Assembly: GCA_963704585.1 (NCBI GenBank)
Contig: OY969919.1
Coordinates: 992,001-1,056,000 of the forward strand
Direction of reading: 5' to 3'
DNA: 64,000 bases
From: Bog-756 sp963704585
GTDB lineage: Bacteria > Actinomycetota > Acidimicrobiia > Acidimicrobiales > RAAP-2
Shown: positions 32,909 through 42,870 of the stretch, piece by piece
Layout: each line of letters begins with the position of its first letter
How positions within the stretch are numbered: position 1 is the stretch's first letter
Notes under the pieces: generated by a model
Databases searched by the model: none
What the model was told of the DNA's origin: nothing
What the model saw: only the letters and a program-made list of their open reading frames with translations
Made by a program: the position numbers and the translations under genes

Positions 32909-33298
32909 GCGTCTGTGCCACGTGCGCAATTGCGTGGGACGTCGCCCGGAGATCGCGTTCGATGACACGGCCGCTCAGGTGCCGGGTCGCGAGCACGCAG
33001 CTTTCATCGGGTCGGCAGAAGCTCCTGGGCGCAGGCCCGTGCAATCGGGTGAGACGGGCTCGCGCTCTGTTCGGCGCGGACACGAGTTCTGGTGGCGACA
33101 CCACCCGGACCGGAACCGCCCGGGACCGGCTCGGTGGCTCGTCGATCTGCCTCCAGACCGGCGACAGGTGAAAGGGGCACTGGCGCCCGACCAATCCGCC
33201 CCGACGAGTCCGACCCCCTCGACGAACCCAGGTGGTTGACTGAAGGCCTCAGACTCCGTCGTAAGCGCCGGCATAGGCCCCAACGAGTGGAGGTGCCA
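32909..33298. other. 390-bp stretch without a supported gene
   Basis: Short frames occur on both strands, but none has a ribosome-binding site or a recognisable protein pattern. GC content begins to fall towards the right. It marks the left side of a lower-GC patch. No hairpin or repeat stood out. Confidence 0.5.
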
Positions 33299-33763
33299 GT
33301 GGCCGAACCCACGCAGTACGCACAGCGAATGGTAGTGACCCACTTCATCGTCTCCGATGACGTGGAGCGCTCCCGGCGCTTCTACACCGAAGTACTCGGC
33401 GGCACAGTGGTGTTCGGCCCAGAGCCGACCAATATCGCACTCGCCAACAGCTTCATCATCATCAACGTCGGCGGAGGCCCCACCGACGACAAGCCCACGG
33501 TCACTCTCGAGACGCCAAGCGACCCCGACCGGGTCAGTAGCTTCCTCAATATCCGGGTCGCAGATATCCACGCCGTGTACGCCGAATGGAGCGCTCGGGG
33601 CGCGCAGTTCCTGACGCCACCGAAGCAGCACCAGTACGAGATCCGTTGCTACATCCGAGATCCAGACGGCTACATCATTGAGGTCGGGCAAACCACTGAC
33701 CCGCTGGGAGACTGGTGGCCCGCCGACTGGCCACCGATCAACCCCCGCGCACAATCCGACTGA
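33299..33763 (+). CDS. VOC superfamily (glyoxalase/dioxygenase-like) protein
   Basis: A 154-residue protein with the two beta-alpha-beta-beta-beta modules of the vicinal oxygen chelate fold: VTHFIVSDDVERSRRFYTEV at the start and IRCYIRDPDGYIIEVGQTT at the end. A metal-site Glu in YIIEVGQ and a candidate His in THFIV are visible. The GTG at 33299 has GGAGG 5 nt upstream, which decides the start. GC content is near 58% by a short count, well below the flanks, so it may have been acquired. The substrate is unknown. Confidence 0.78.
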   Translation: MAEPTQYAQRMVVTHFIVSDDVERSRRFYTEVLGGTVVFGPEPTNIALANSFIIINVGGGPTDDKPTVTLETPSDPDRVSSFLNIRVADIHAVYAEWSARGAQFLTPPKQHQYEIRCYIRDPDGYIIEVGQTTDPLGDWWPADWPPINPRAQSD

Positions 33764-34145
33764 ACCCCGTTTCTGCGATGTCACGAAGTAGGCCATCGCA
33801 CCGGATCTGGAGGCAGCGCAGAACTCACGATGACTGGCACGGGGCTCCGACGCAGCCTGGTCCTTCCCCGCTCGAAGCTGATCGCCGGCCCGGTGTCAAC
33901 TCTTTCCTTCAAGGTCGCTGACGCAAAGGTGGAATGGAGGACCCCCAGTCGAATCCCGTGTTCGCGGGGAGCCACGTCGAAGAGCTGCACCCGATGTGCC
34001 GATCGGTGCCGATTGGCGGAGTGCAAGCACGAGTCGATGGATGATGCACCCTGATCCGGCGATAGGGGCGGTCTCCGCCCGGTTCAGTAGCAGGTCCTAT
34101 GGAGTGTCCGAGCCCCGCGTGAGCCAGCTCGATAGATTCTGCGCG
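33764..34145. other. 382-bp stretch without a supported gene
   Basis: Lower-GC sequence with only short, pattern-free frames. A CTCGATAGATTCT tract just before 34146 could include a -10 element for the next gene, but no matching -35 was found. No repeats or RNA gene were recognised. Confidence 0.45.
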
Positions 34146-34745
34146 ATGCCGGATCGAGAACAAGGCGTAGCTAGCGTTTGGCTCGTGATCGTGGTCGTCC
34201 TTCTCGTCGCCGTGGTTGGCGTTCTAATCGGGCTTTTGATCGGGCAACGCCAGGCAGCGAGTCCAGCGACCACCCAGGTGACCCATGCATCCCTCCCGAC
34301 TCTCGGCACGCTTCAGAGTGGCGAGGGGTACCTATCGACACCGGCCGACACCGCTCAAGTTCGCTTCGCGACTTGGGTTCTGCGACCCGACGGGACTTTC
34401 ACTGGGTCGCTCACCGGTGTCACTTATCAGATAGCCGGAAGCGATGGGGACCAGTCTGCCGTACCCCAGAACATCAACATCCCGTTCACTGGTTACATCT
34501 CCGGGAACCAGGTGTCGATCACGGATCAAAACGCATCGCCCATCGCCGGGACGATCACGTTGAAGTCCCTCACCTTGAACGCGGCCACTTACACGCTCTC
34601 ATCCCAAGCCGACTACCAATCGGCACTCGGTGCTGCGTCCTCGCTCGCCAATGAGTGCGTGTCGTATGCCAACCAGCATGGCGGAAGCACATCGGGTGAG
34701 CCAACCCCATGCGACACGTTTTTCGCCTTCGGGACTTCGGGCTGA
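34146..34745 (+). CDS. Membrane-anchored extracytoplasmic protein, unknown
   Basis: A 199-residue protein with one N-terminal membrane helix (VWLVIVVVLLVAVVGVLIGL) followed by a Ser/Thr/Gly-rich beta domain (FATWVLRPDGTFTGSLTGVT, GYISGNQVSITDQNASPIAG) and two Cys near the end (NECVSYANQ, TPCDTFF). No family was recognised. GC content is near 60% by a short count, unlike the neighbours. The ATG after GCGCG lacks a strong ribosome-binding site, so a leaderless message is possible. The following 272 bp up to nrdJ hold no gene. Confidence 0.65.
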   Translation: MPDREQGVASVWLVIVVVLLVAVVGVLIGLLIGQRQAASPATTQVTHASLPTLGTLQSGEGYLSTPADTAQVRFATWVLRPDGTFTGSLTGVTYQIAGSDGDQSAVPQNINIPFTGYISGNQVSITDQNASPIAGTITLKSLTLNAATYTLSSQADYQSALGAASSLANECVSYANQHGGSTSGEPTPCDTFFAFGTSG

Positions 34746-35017
34746 AGCCCCACCCCCGGTTTGAGTCCTGGGCCAAGGCTGCCCCGCTAGTGCCGGTAGG
34801 TGGCAGGGGTGCTCAGTCACCGGGTAGCCACGCAAGGGGAACCTCGGGAGCATGGCGATCCCAGGCCGGATCGTGAGCCCATCGAGCGGACAGGTCCGCC
34901 GCGGCCCACCGCTATGCCATGACCACATCACAAATTCACGCTCCGTCGCCGACTTTGAAGAAGGACGGATCGTTCGCGGGCACGCACCCGACCTGGAAGA
35001 CCGTCAGCGATTGCGCA

Positions 35018-37925
35018 CTACGAGCAGCCGCTCGTGGCGCCGCAGCTCCCGCAGACGTAGCAGGAGCCGGCCCGCTGCATGACGTTGCCGCACTGGTAGC
35101 AGTACGGCGCGTCGCGGGGCTCGGACCGCGCGATGAGCGACGAGTCGCCGGCCCGCTGACCCGGGCGCGCCGTCCGCTCGGCCGGCTCGACGAACGCGGG
35201 CGCGCTCGCGTCGACCACGGTCGCGATGACCGGGTCGACTGCTTCGACGATCCCGGTCGACTCGGTGGCGGTCTCCTCCACACCCGGCAGGGTCGGCTGC
35301 ATCCGCTCGGCCGTCGACAGCACGCCGAGCTCGGCCCGCTCCTCGTAGGGCAGATAGTCGACCGCAAGCCGTCGGAAGATGTAGTCGACGAGGCTGGTCG
35401 CGATGCGAAGTTCGGCGTCGTCGGTGATGCCGGCCGGCTCGAACCGCATGCTGGTGTACTTGCGGACGTAGGTCGCGAGCGGAACCCCGTGCTGGAGGCC
35501 GAGGCTCACCGAGATCGAGAACGCGTCCATGATCCCCGCAAGGGTCGACCCCTGCTTCGAGACCTTCATGAACACCTCACCCGGCCGGCCGTCCTCGTAC
35601 TCGCCGACCGTGACGTAGCCCTCGCAGTCGGCCACACGGAAGGCGAACGTCGACGAGGTGCGACGACGCGGCAGGCGCTCACGCACCGCCCCGACGACGA
35701 CCGGCTCGACCGTACGGGCCCGCTCGTGGGCGAGCGCCGCCTCGAGCCCGGCGATCTTGTCGGTGAGCTCGCGGGCATGTGCCTCGGCCTCCGAACCTGC
35801 GGCCGCGTGGTCGCCGCCGTCGGCGACCACCGCGCTCTCCTTCTTCGTCGTCGAGAGCGGCTGGGCGACCTTGCAGTTGTCGCGGTAGATCGCGATCGCC
35901 TTGATCCCCATCTGCCACGCGTCGATGTGCAGCTGCTCGACCTCGTCGACGGTCACGTCCTCGGGGAGGTTCACCGTCTTCGAGATCGCGCCCGAAATGA
36001 ACGGCTGGACCGCGCCCATCATCCGGACGTGGCCGAGGTAGTGGATCGTGTTGTCGCCCATCGAGCAGGCGAAGACCGGCAGGTGTTCGGCCGCCAGGTA
36101 GGGCGCGCCCACGATCGACTTGTGCTCGTCGATGTATCGGATGATCTCGTCGACCTGGTCGGGCGAGTAGCCGAGACGTGCGAGCGCCCGCGGCACGGTC
36201 TGGTTCACGATCGACATCGTCCCGCCGCCGACCAGCTTCTTGGTCTTGACCAGGCCGAGGTCGGGCTCGACCCCCGTGGTGTCGCAGTCCATGAGCAGGC
36301 CGATGGTGCCGGTCGGCGCGAGCACGCTCGCCTGCGAGTTGCGGACCCCGTACTCCTCGCCGAGCTCGACCGCGAGGTCCCACGCCTCCTGTGCGGCCGA
36401 GAGCAGCTCGGTCGGGACGAGCTCCTCGTCGATGCCGGCGACCGCGTCGCGATGCATGCGCAGGACACTGAGCATCGGTTCGGTGTTCTCGTGGTAACCG
36501 GCGAACGGTCCCATCCGGGCCGCCGTCCGCGCCGAGGTCGCGTACGCGTGCCCGGTCATGAGCGCCGTGATCGCTCCGGCCCACGCGCGCCCCAGGTCGG
36601 AGTCGTAGGGAAGGCCTTGCGCCATCAGCAACGCGCCGAGGTTCGCGTAGCCGATCCCGAGCTCGCGGAAGCGCCGCGAGTTCTCGGTGATGCGCTCGGT
36701 CGGGTAGTCGGCATTGCCCACGATGATCTCCTGCGCCGTGAAGATCACCTCCACCGCGGCACGGAAGCTGTCGACGTCGAAGCTGGCGTCCTCACGCAGG
36801 AACCGGAGCAGGTTGAGGCTCGCAAGGTTGCAGGCCGAGTTGTCGAGGTGCATGTACTCCGAGCACGGGTTCGACCCGTTGATCCGCCCGGTGTTCGACG
36901 CGGTGTTCCAGCGGTTGATGGTGGTGTCGAACTGCATCCCGGGATCCGCGCACTCCCAGGCCGCGTCGCGCGATCTGACGGAAGAGGTCGCGGGCCTTGA
37001 CCGTGCGGATCGGGACATGGGTCCCCCGCGCGGTCAGGATCCAGTCGCGGTCCTCCACGACCGCCTCCATAAACTCGTCGGTCACCCGGACCGAGTTGTT
37101 GGCGTTCTGGTACTGCAGGCTGATCGAGTCCTTGCCGTCGAGGTCCATGTCGAAGCCCGCGTCGCGCAGCACTCGGGCCTTGCGCTCCTCGATCGCCTTG
37201 CACCAGATGAAATCCGCGATGTCCGGATGGTCGGCGTCGAGGATGACCATCTTGGCGGCGCGCCGCGTCTTGCCGCCCGACTTGATCGTGCCGGCCGACG
37301 CGTCCGCACCGCGCATGAAGCTGACCGGTCCCGACGCCGTGCCCCCGCCCTTGAGCAGCTCGTGCGAGGAGCGCAGCCGCGAGAGGTTGACCCCCGCGCC
37401 GGAGCCGCCCTTGAAGATCACGCCCTCCTCCGAGTACCAGTTGAGGATCGAGTCGATCGTGTCGTCGACCGACAGGATGAAGCAGGCCGAGCCCTGCTGC
37501 GGCACGCCGGCCACCCCGATGTTGAACCACACCGGCGAGTTGAAGGCCGCCATCTGGTGGACGATGAGGTGCTTGAGCTCGGCGCGGAACGTCTCGGCCT
37601 CTTCGTCGTCCACGAAGTACCCGTCCTTGACCCCCCACTCGGCGATCGTGTCGACCACGCGGTCGGCCACCTGGCGGAGCGAGCGCTCGCGCTCGGGCGT
37701 GTTCGGCGTCCCCCGGAAGTACTTCTGGGCGAGGATGTTGGTGGCGTTCACGCTCCAGCTCGCGGGCACCTCGACGTCGAGCTGCTCGAAGGCCACCGAG
37801 CCGTCCCGGAAGTTGGTGATCCGTGCGTCGCGCCGCTCCCAGGTGACGGCGTCGTAGGGATGGACCCCGGCGTCGGTGAAGTGGCGGCGGATGCCGATGC
37901 CGACACGCTGCGGGGCGATGGCCAT
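35018..37925 (-). pseudogene. nrdJ: Adenosylcobalamin-dependent ribonucleoside-diphosphate reductase, frameshifted
   Basis: Class II ribonucleotide reductase, 968 residues if repaired. It reduces ribonucleotides to deoxyribonucleotides with B12. Seen are HQMAAFNSPVWFNIG, QQGSACFILSVDD, NPCSEYMHLDNSACNLASLN (radical and redox cysteines), the ATP-cone-free N-terminus starting MAIAPQRVGIGI, and a Cys-rich tail (YCYQCGNVMQ, SCYVCGSCGATSGC). The frame breaks near 36966 (QIAR then AAWECADPGMQFD), a +1 shift removable by deleting one T in a GC-alternating run. The enzyme is usually essential, so a sequence error is likely. ATG at 37925 has GAGG upstream. Tandem NrdR boxes precede it. Confidence 0.88.
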
Positions 37926-38081
37926 GGGTGGACCTCGATTCTCTTGTGGCGATGGTCGTGACGGGTACTGCCGGGAAGTTGCCGGGTGGGACGCCCGGGG
38001 ACGGGGAGGGAGGCCGGTCCACCGCCGTGTCCACCGCCGCTTCCCAGTCTACCGGGACACAGCGCGGCGGGCACCGCGAAA

Positions 38082-38097
38082 ACACAAGATGTTGTGG
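38082..38097. promoter_or_regulatory. NrdR box 1
   Basis: ACACAAGATGTTGTGG is a 16-bp imperfect palindrome close to the known NrdR consensus (ACAC-W-A-K-AT-N-T-W-GTGT type). It lies downstream of the nrdJ promoter -10, in the leader region. NrdR is an ATP/dATP-sensing repressor of ribonucleotide reductase genes. Confidence 0.72.
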
Positions 38098-38113
38098 TCT
38101 ACCCTCCCCCTGG

Positions 38114-38129
38114 GTACGAGATAGTGGGT
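38114..38129. promoter_or_regulatory. NrdR box 2 (weaker)
   Basis: GTACGAGATAGTGGGT starts exactly 32 bp from box 1, about three helical turns, the spacing typical of paired NrdR boxes. It matches box 1 at 9 of 16 positions and keeps the central AGAT. It overlaps the predicted transcription start of nrdJ. Confidence 0.6.
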
Positions 38130-38131
38130 CC

Positions 38132-38161
38132 ATTACAGCAGCGTAGTTACACTCCTGTCAA
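38132..38161 (-). promoter_or_regulatory. nrdJ promoter
   Basis: On the minus strand TTGACA (38161-38156) is followed, after 18 nt, by TGTAAT (38137-38132), close to the sigma-70-type consensus. Transcription would start near 38125 and read into NrdR box 2, leaving a leader of about 200 nt before the nrdJ ATG. Confidence 0.65.
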
Positions 38162-38229
38162 CCATTTTCTGGGAGGGTCGCCCTCGTCGGCCGCGGCGTC
38201 CCCGCCGAGCACCTCGGTACAGTCCTCCC

Positions 38230-39769
38230 GTGGCGAACACCCCGGTGACGATCGCGGTCGACGCGGGCACCACCGGCGTGCGGTCGCTCGTGGTCGATGC
38301 CGGAGGGGACGTCGTCGACGTCGCCTACCGCGAGCTCACCCAGTACTTCCCCCGACCCGGGTGGGTCGAGCACGACGCAGCCGAGATCTGGGAGGCCGCC
38401 CGCGCAACGCTCGCCGAGGTCGCCGGCCGCCTCGCAGCTGCGGAGCGCGGTGCGGTCGCACTCGGCGTGACCAACCAGCGCGAGACGGTCGTGGCCTGGG
38501 ACCGCTCGACGGGTCGGCCGCTGCACCGTGCGATCGTCTGGCAGGACCGCCGCACCGCGTCGGCCTGCCACTCGCTCGCCGACGCCGGCCACCTGGCGTT
38601 CGTCCGGGCGCGCACCGGTCTCGTGCTCGACCCGTACTTCTCGGCCACGAAGATGCGCTGGCTCCTCGACCATGGCGTCCCTGCCGGACCCGGGCTCGCC
38701 CTCGGCACCGTCGACGCCTGGGTGATCTGGAACCTGACCGGCGGACCCGCGGGCGGCACGTTCGCGACCGATGTGACCAATGCGTCACGCACGCTGCTCT
38801 TCGACCTCGGTGAGCGTCGGTGGTCCGCGGAGCTGGCCGACCTCTTCGGAGTGCCGCTCGACGCCCTCCCCGAGGTCCGGCCGTCGTGCGGACGGTTCGG
38901 CCGGCTCGCCGACGACGTGCTCGGCACGGACACCCCCGCGCCGCGCCGTGCCGGTGAGCGGGGTCGCCGGTGACCAGCACGCCGCGCTCTTCGGCCAGGC
39001 ATGCTTCGACCCCGGCATGGCCAAAGTGACCTTCGGCACCGGCAGCTTCGTGCTCATGCACGCCGGGGCGCGGCCTCCCGAACCCGTCGACGGTCTGGTC
39101 ACGACGGTCGCCTGGGACCTCGGCCCCGACGTCGACACCGGCGGACGGGACCGGTTCGCCTACGCGCTCGAGGGCTCGGTGTTCGTCTCGGGCGCGGGCA
39201 TCCAGTGGCTGCGCGACGGGATCGGCGTCCTCCCCGACGCTGCGGCGACCGAGCCGCTGGCCCGATCGGTCGACTCGAGCGAGGGCGTGGTGGTCGTGCC
39301 GGCCTTCACCGGACTCGGCAGCCCCTACTGGGACCCCGCAGCCCGCGGCACGATCGTCGGGCTCAGCCGCGGGGTGGGACGTGCGCACCTCGCCAGAGCA
39401 ATGGTCGAGGCGATGGCCTTCCAGGTCCGTGACGTCCTCGACGCGATGGCCGTGTCGGACACCGCGCCGACGGTCGTGCGCGTCGACGGCGGCGCTTCGG
39501 TCATGGACCTCCTCCTCCAGCAGCTCGCCGACCAGACGCGCCTGCGCGTCCTCCGGCCGCGGTCGGTCGAGTCCACCGCGCTCGGCGCCGCCATGCTCGC
39601 CGGGCTCGCCGAAGGGGTGTGGAGCTCGCTCGACGAGCTCGGGACGATCTGGCGCGAGGCGGCAGCCTTCGGACCCGAGCTCGACCTGGCCCTCGCAGAG
39701 GCCGCCCACCGGTCGTGGCTCGGAGCGGTCGAGCGGGCGAAGGGGTGGGCGGCGACCGAGGCCGACTAG
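38230..39769 (+). pseudogene. glpK: Glycerol kinase, frameshifted
   Basis: FGGY/ASKHA kinase, 512 residues if repaired, converting glycerol to glycerol-3-phosphate with ATP. Visible motifs are VDAGTTGVRSLVV (phosphate 1), LGVTNQRETVVAWD, IVWQDRRTA, GTVDAWVIWNLTGG, GVAGDQHAALFGQACF and TFGTGSFVLMHAG, then GLGSPYWDPAARG. Around 38938-38950 the frame shifts +1 between DVLGTDTPAP and VPVSGVAGDQ, inside a GCGCCGCGCC run. GTG at 38230 is the start. Its TAG stop lies in a CTAG that also encodes the stop of the convergent ACT gene. It supplies glycerol-3-phosphate used by PlsC encoded nearby. Confidence 0.85.
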
Positions 39770-40454
39770 ACCGTCGCCCGCCACCCGCGGTCGACGAGCT
39801 CCGCCATGATCGAGATCCACCGGAGTTCGCGGGCGCGGAGTGCGGGGCGGGTGCGGCCGACGACCAGCACCATCCCCGCGGAGGGGAGTGCAACCGTGGC
39901 GACGCCGGGCTCCTGCTCCACGGCGATCGTGGTCTCGGATCCATGCACGGCACGGGTCACGCCGGAGCCGGACGGCACAGCACCGGGGCCGGACGGCACA
40001 GCACCGGTCGCGAACTCGCGAGGTCGTCCGTGTCCGGCAGGACGCCGTCGCCGGCCGCGACGGTGGGGCCCGGCTCGAGGACCGCGGCGAAGGTGGCTAC
40101 GAGCCCGCGACGCACCCCGGCGACGAGCCGGTCGAGCAGCTCCGAGCGACGGGTCTGCCCGAACAGCCCCGAGACGAGGGTGAGCAGCTCGCCGTCGCGG
40201 TCAGGCAGCTCGCCGTCGATCGACCGGACCGATTCGATCGTGACGCCGTCGACCTCGAGGATCTCGTCGCGCAGGAGGTTCGCCAGGTGGTCGCCCGGGA
40301 GACGGACCCCGAGTTCGTCGACGACCACCCCGCCCTCGCGCTGGAGGATGTCGATCGAGATCACGTCCGCGCCGACCGAGCCGATCCGGCTCGCGACCGC
40401 ACCCAGGGCGCCGGGCCGGTCGGGCAACCGGACCCGGATAAGGCAGTTGACCAC
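39766..40454 (-). pseudogene. ACT domain protein, probably frameshifted
   Basis: The N-terminal part is an ACT domain (NCLIRVRLPDRPGALGAVAS, then GADVISIDILQREGGVVVDE), a small-ligand regulatory fold. The first frame ends at 39957 in an unnatural CRPAPVLCRPAPA tail. The other frame continues with a protein-like segment (ETTIAVEQEPGVATVALP, MVLVVGRTRPALRARELRW) to a stop shared with glpK at CTAG. Joining them needs a -1 shift somewhere in 39960-40060, within or beside a 21-bp tandem repeat. Actinobacterial ACT proteins of this type have such a C-terminal domain. The ligand is unknown. Confidence 0.65.
39967..40008. repeat. Tandem 21-bp repeat, two copies
   Basis: The unit GCCGGACGGCACAGCACCGG plus one base is present twice in tandem (39967-39987 and 39988-40008). 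The 21-bp period keeps frame, so copy number alone does not explain the frame change in the ACT gene. Confidence 0.85.
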
Positions 40455-40499
40455 CCCCTCAGGGTAGGTCGCCTCTGTGTCCGGACGGTTTCCGACCGG

Positions 40500-41303
40500 T
40501 TACGAGATCCCCGCGGACCGTGGGGACCCGGCGGGCGCGGTGTCGCCCGGTGCTGACGACGCCGTCCCACCGGTCGCCCGGGTGTCGTCCGACGGCTCGG
40601 CCGGCGGGGTCTTGGTCCGCTTCGCATAGTGGTGCACGTACTCCTGGCCGGAGAGCCGGGCGATCTCCGCCATCAGCGTGTCGGTGAGCGCACGCAGCTC
40701 GGCCTGGTGCTCCTCGGTCGTGGCCGCGGGATCACGGCTCCCACAGTCGCCGGTCGTGACCTCCCGGCCGGCGTGCCGGTAGGTGAGCGGTGGGCCGAAG
40801 CGCACGGTGACCTTGTGGAAGGGGCGCATGACGTTGCTCCCCGGCGGCTGGATCACCCTCGTCCCATGGATCCCGACCGGGATCACCGGCACGTCGCAGC
40901 CGAGACAGAGTCGAGCCGCTCCGGTGTGGCCCTTGTGCAACCGCACATCCGGTGCGCGGGTCCCCTCGGGATAGATCGCGAGCACGCCGCCGCCGGCGAG
41001 CACGCCCGTGGCCGTGTCGAGTGCGCGCTGGGACGCGTCGCCACCCTCACGGTTCATCGGGATCTGGCCGACCGCTCGGAAGAACCACGCCGTCTTCCAG
41101 CTGTCGAAGTACTCGGACTTCGCCACATAGGTCACCCGCCGCGGCACCACGAGCGGGAGGAAGAAGGAGTCGCAGAAGGACTGGTGGTTCGCGGCGAGGA
41201 CGACCGGGCCGGTCCGCGGGATGTGCTCGCGACCGTCGACCTCGACCTTCCAGAGCCCGTAGAGCAACGGGCTCAGGATCGCCTTGAAGAGCCAGTAGGC
41301 CAC
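40500..41303 (-). CDS. plsC: 1-acyl-sn-glycerol-3-phosphate acyltransferase
   Basis: A 267-residue membrane-associated acyltransferase. The HX4D motif is in AANHQSFCDSFF, followed by AVGQIPMNREGG, the YPEGTRAPD glycerophosphate-binding motif and the VPVIPVGIHGT block. It makes phosphatidic acid from lysophosphatidic acid and acyl-CoA/ACP. The C-terminal 35 residues are Thr/Pro/Ala-rich and look disordered. GTG at 41303 is the start. It is divergent from the decarboxylase-like gene with only 38 bp between them. Confidence 0.88.
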   Translation of the reverse strand: MAYWLFKAILSPLLYGLWKVEVDGREHIPRTGPVVLAANHQSFCDSFFLPLVVPRRVTYVAKSEYFDSWKTAWFFRAVGQIPMNREGGDASQRALDTATGVLAGGGVLAIYPEGTRAPDVRLHKGHTGAARLCLGCDVPVIPVGIHGTRVIQPPGSNVMRPFHKVTVRFGPPLTYRHAGREVTTGDCGSRDPAATTEEHQAELRALTDTLMAEIARLSGQEYVHHYAKRTKTPPAEPSDDTRATGGTASSAPGDTAPAGSPRSAGIS

Positions 41304-41341
41304 GGAGCCACGGTATCCCTGGCTGTGCTGTACTGCACCGC

Positions 41342-42163
41342 ATGGCCGTCGATGCCGACCACCGGGCAGGCGCGGGCGACGCGGACGGACGCGGTGCGAC
41401 CTCGTGGACCGTGCTCGGCCGGACCGTCTCCCTTCCGGTGGAGGTACGCGCGGCGAGCCAGTGGTCCGTCCAGTACCTGGTGCCGGCGCCGGCCGCACAG
41501 CGGATCGTCGCGCCGACCGGGCTGGAGGTGACCGGACCGGTGCCGGGGAGGGCGCTCGTCGCCCTCGCGGCCTGCCGCTACGACGACACCGACCTCGACC
41601 CGTACCACGAGGTCGCGGTCAGCTTCGTGGTCCGCCCGCACGACGCGCCGCCCCGGCCGACCGCGGCGCAACGGGCGCGGGAGTTCGTCTCGGGCGCGCT
41701 CGGCGCCTACATCCACCGGCTCCCGGTCGACCAGGCGTTCACCTGCGCTGCGGGCCGTGACATCTGGGGCTTCCCCAAGTGGGTCACCGCCATCGACATC
41801 GACGAGCCCGCAGCCGGCGACCGGGGTCCGGGCACCGGGACGACGATTCGTCTCGTGGACGACGGCGTGCACGTGCTGACCCTCACCGTCGCCGCCGGCG
41901 GACGCATCTCCCTGCCCGCGCAGGCGCCGCCCAGCTACTCCTTCCGCGACGGGGTCCTCCGGCGGACCGAGTGGTCGACGCGGATGTCCGGCAGCGCCGG
42001 CAGGACGGGCGGCGCGGTCCTGACCCTCGGCGACCATCCGATGGCCGAGGAGCTGCGTTCGCTCGGGCTGCCGAAGCGGGCGCTCTTCTCGTCCTCGGCC
42101 ACGAGCATGCGCGCGTCGTTCGGCGCGGCGGAGGTCGTCACCGCCGGCGCGCGCACCGGCTGA
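41342..42163 (+). CDS. Acetoacetate decarboxylase-superfamily protein
   Basis: A 273-residue protein of the acetoacetate decarboxylase-like fold: YDDTDLDPYHEVAVSFVVRP, AYIHRLPVDQAFTCAAGRDI and WGFPKWVTAIDI, with a conserved Lys in the GFPK turn. Many members are not true decarboxylases but act as aldolase/dehydratase or lipid-linked enzymes, so the reaction is left open. It precedes a TetR gene by 89 nt and may be its target. Confidence 0.75.
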   Translation: MAVDADHRAGAGDADGRGATSWTVLGRTVSLPVEVRAASQWSVQYLVPAPAAQRIVAPTGLEVTGPVPGRALVALAACRYDDTDLDPYHEVAVSFVVRPHDAPPRPTAAQRAREFVSGALGAYIHRLPVDQAFTCAAGRDIWGFPKWVTAIDIDEPAAGDRGPGTGTTIRLVDDGVHVLTLTVAAGGRISLPAQAPPSYSFRDGVLRRTEWSTRMSGSAGRTGGAVLTLGDHPMAEELRSLGLPKRALFSSSATSMRASFGAAEVVTAGARTG

Positions 42164-42252
42164 GCACCGACCGCGAGTCGGCGCGGCCGGCGGAACACGG
42201 CGCTGGCGGCGGATTGACCCGGACGGGGCGCACCCCTAGCGTCTGGCCCACC

Positions 42253-42870
42253 ATGGAGCGGCGGCTCACCCCGAAGGGCGCTCGCCGGCGCCGCGAGCTG
42301 ATGGACTTCGCCGCGCGCACGTTCGCGCGGGACGGCTATCACACGACCTCGGTGACCGCGATCGTGGCCGGCCTCGGTGTCGGCAAGGGCGTCTTCTACT
42401 GGTACTTCGAGTCGAAGGAGGCGCTCCTGCGCGAGATCCTTCTCGACGCGCTGGCGTCGATGCGCCTCGCGCAGCGCGACGCGATCGCCGGCGAGCCCGA
42501 TCCGGCACGGCGCATCGAACAGGGCATCCGCGCTTCGCTCCGTTGGCTGAGCGAGCACCGGCACCTCTTCGCGCTCATGGAGCTCGCACGCTCCGAGGCG
42601 TGCTTCGCCCCGATCGTCCGCCAGTGGGAGGACCAGACCGTCGCCGACGCACTGCCACACGTGAGCGCGGGGATCACCGCCGGGCTCCTGCGCGGCGAGG
42701 ACCCGGTCGTGCTCACGACCGCGATCCTCGGGGTCACCTCCCACCTCGCCCGGGTCTTCGTCCTCGAACGGGGTGAGGACCCGGAGGCGATCGCCGCCGC
42801 GGCGATCGCGTTCTGCCGCGAGGGGTACGTGGCACCGTCCGTGACGACACTGACCAGGAGGATCGCGTGA
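42253..42870 (+). CDS. TetR family transcriptional regulator
   Basis: A 205-residue repressor-type protein. The N-terminal helix-turn-helix is ELMDFAARTFARDGYHTTSV then GVGKGVFYWYFESKEALLRE. The C-terminal ligand and dimer domain is helical. Its stop overlaps the SMP-30 gene start (GTGA at 42867-42870). It probably responds to a lipophilic or acyl ligand and controls its own operon; no operator was identified in the 89-nt upstream gap. Confidence 0.88.
   Translation: MERRLTPKGARRRRELMDFAARTFARDGYHTTSVTAIVAGLGVGKGVFYWYFESKEALLREILLDALASMRLAQRDAIAGEPDPARRIEQGIRASLRWLSEHRHLFALMELARSEACFAPIVRQWEDQTVADALPHVSAGITAGLLRGEDPVVLTTAILGVTSHLARVFVLERGEDPEAIAAAAIAFCREGYVAPSVTTLTRRIA

Noticed and set aside
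33830..34054. Short plus-strand frame of 74 codons
   Set aside because: No ribosome-binding site, no recognisable pattern, and competing frames on the other strand.
34755..34780. tRNA T-arm-like GGTTTGAGTCC sequence
   Set aside because: No acceptor stem, anticodon arm or D arm could be folded around it.
37926..38131. Cobalamin riboswitch upstream of nrdJ
   Set aside because: No B12-box-like sequence was found; the NrdR boxes explain regulation better.
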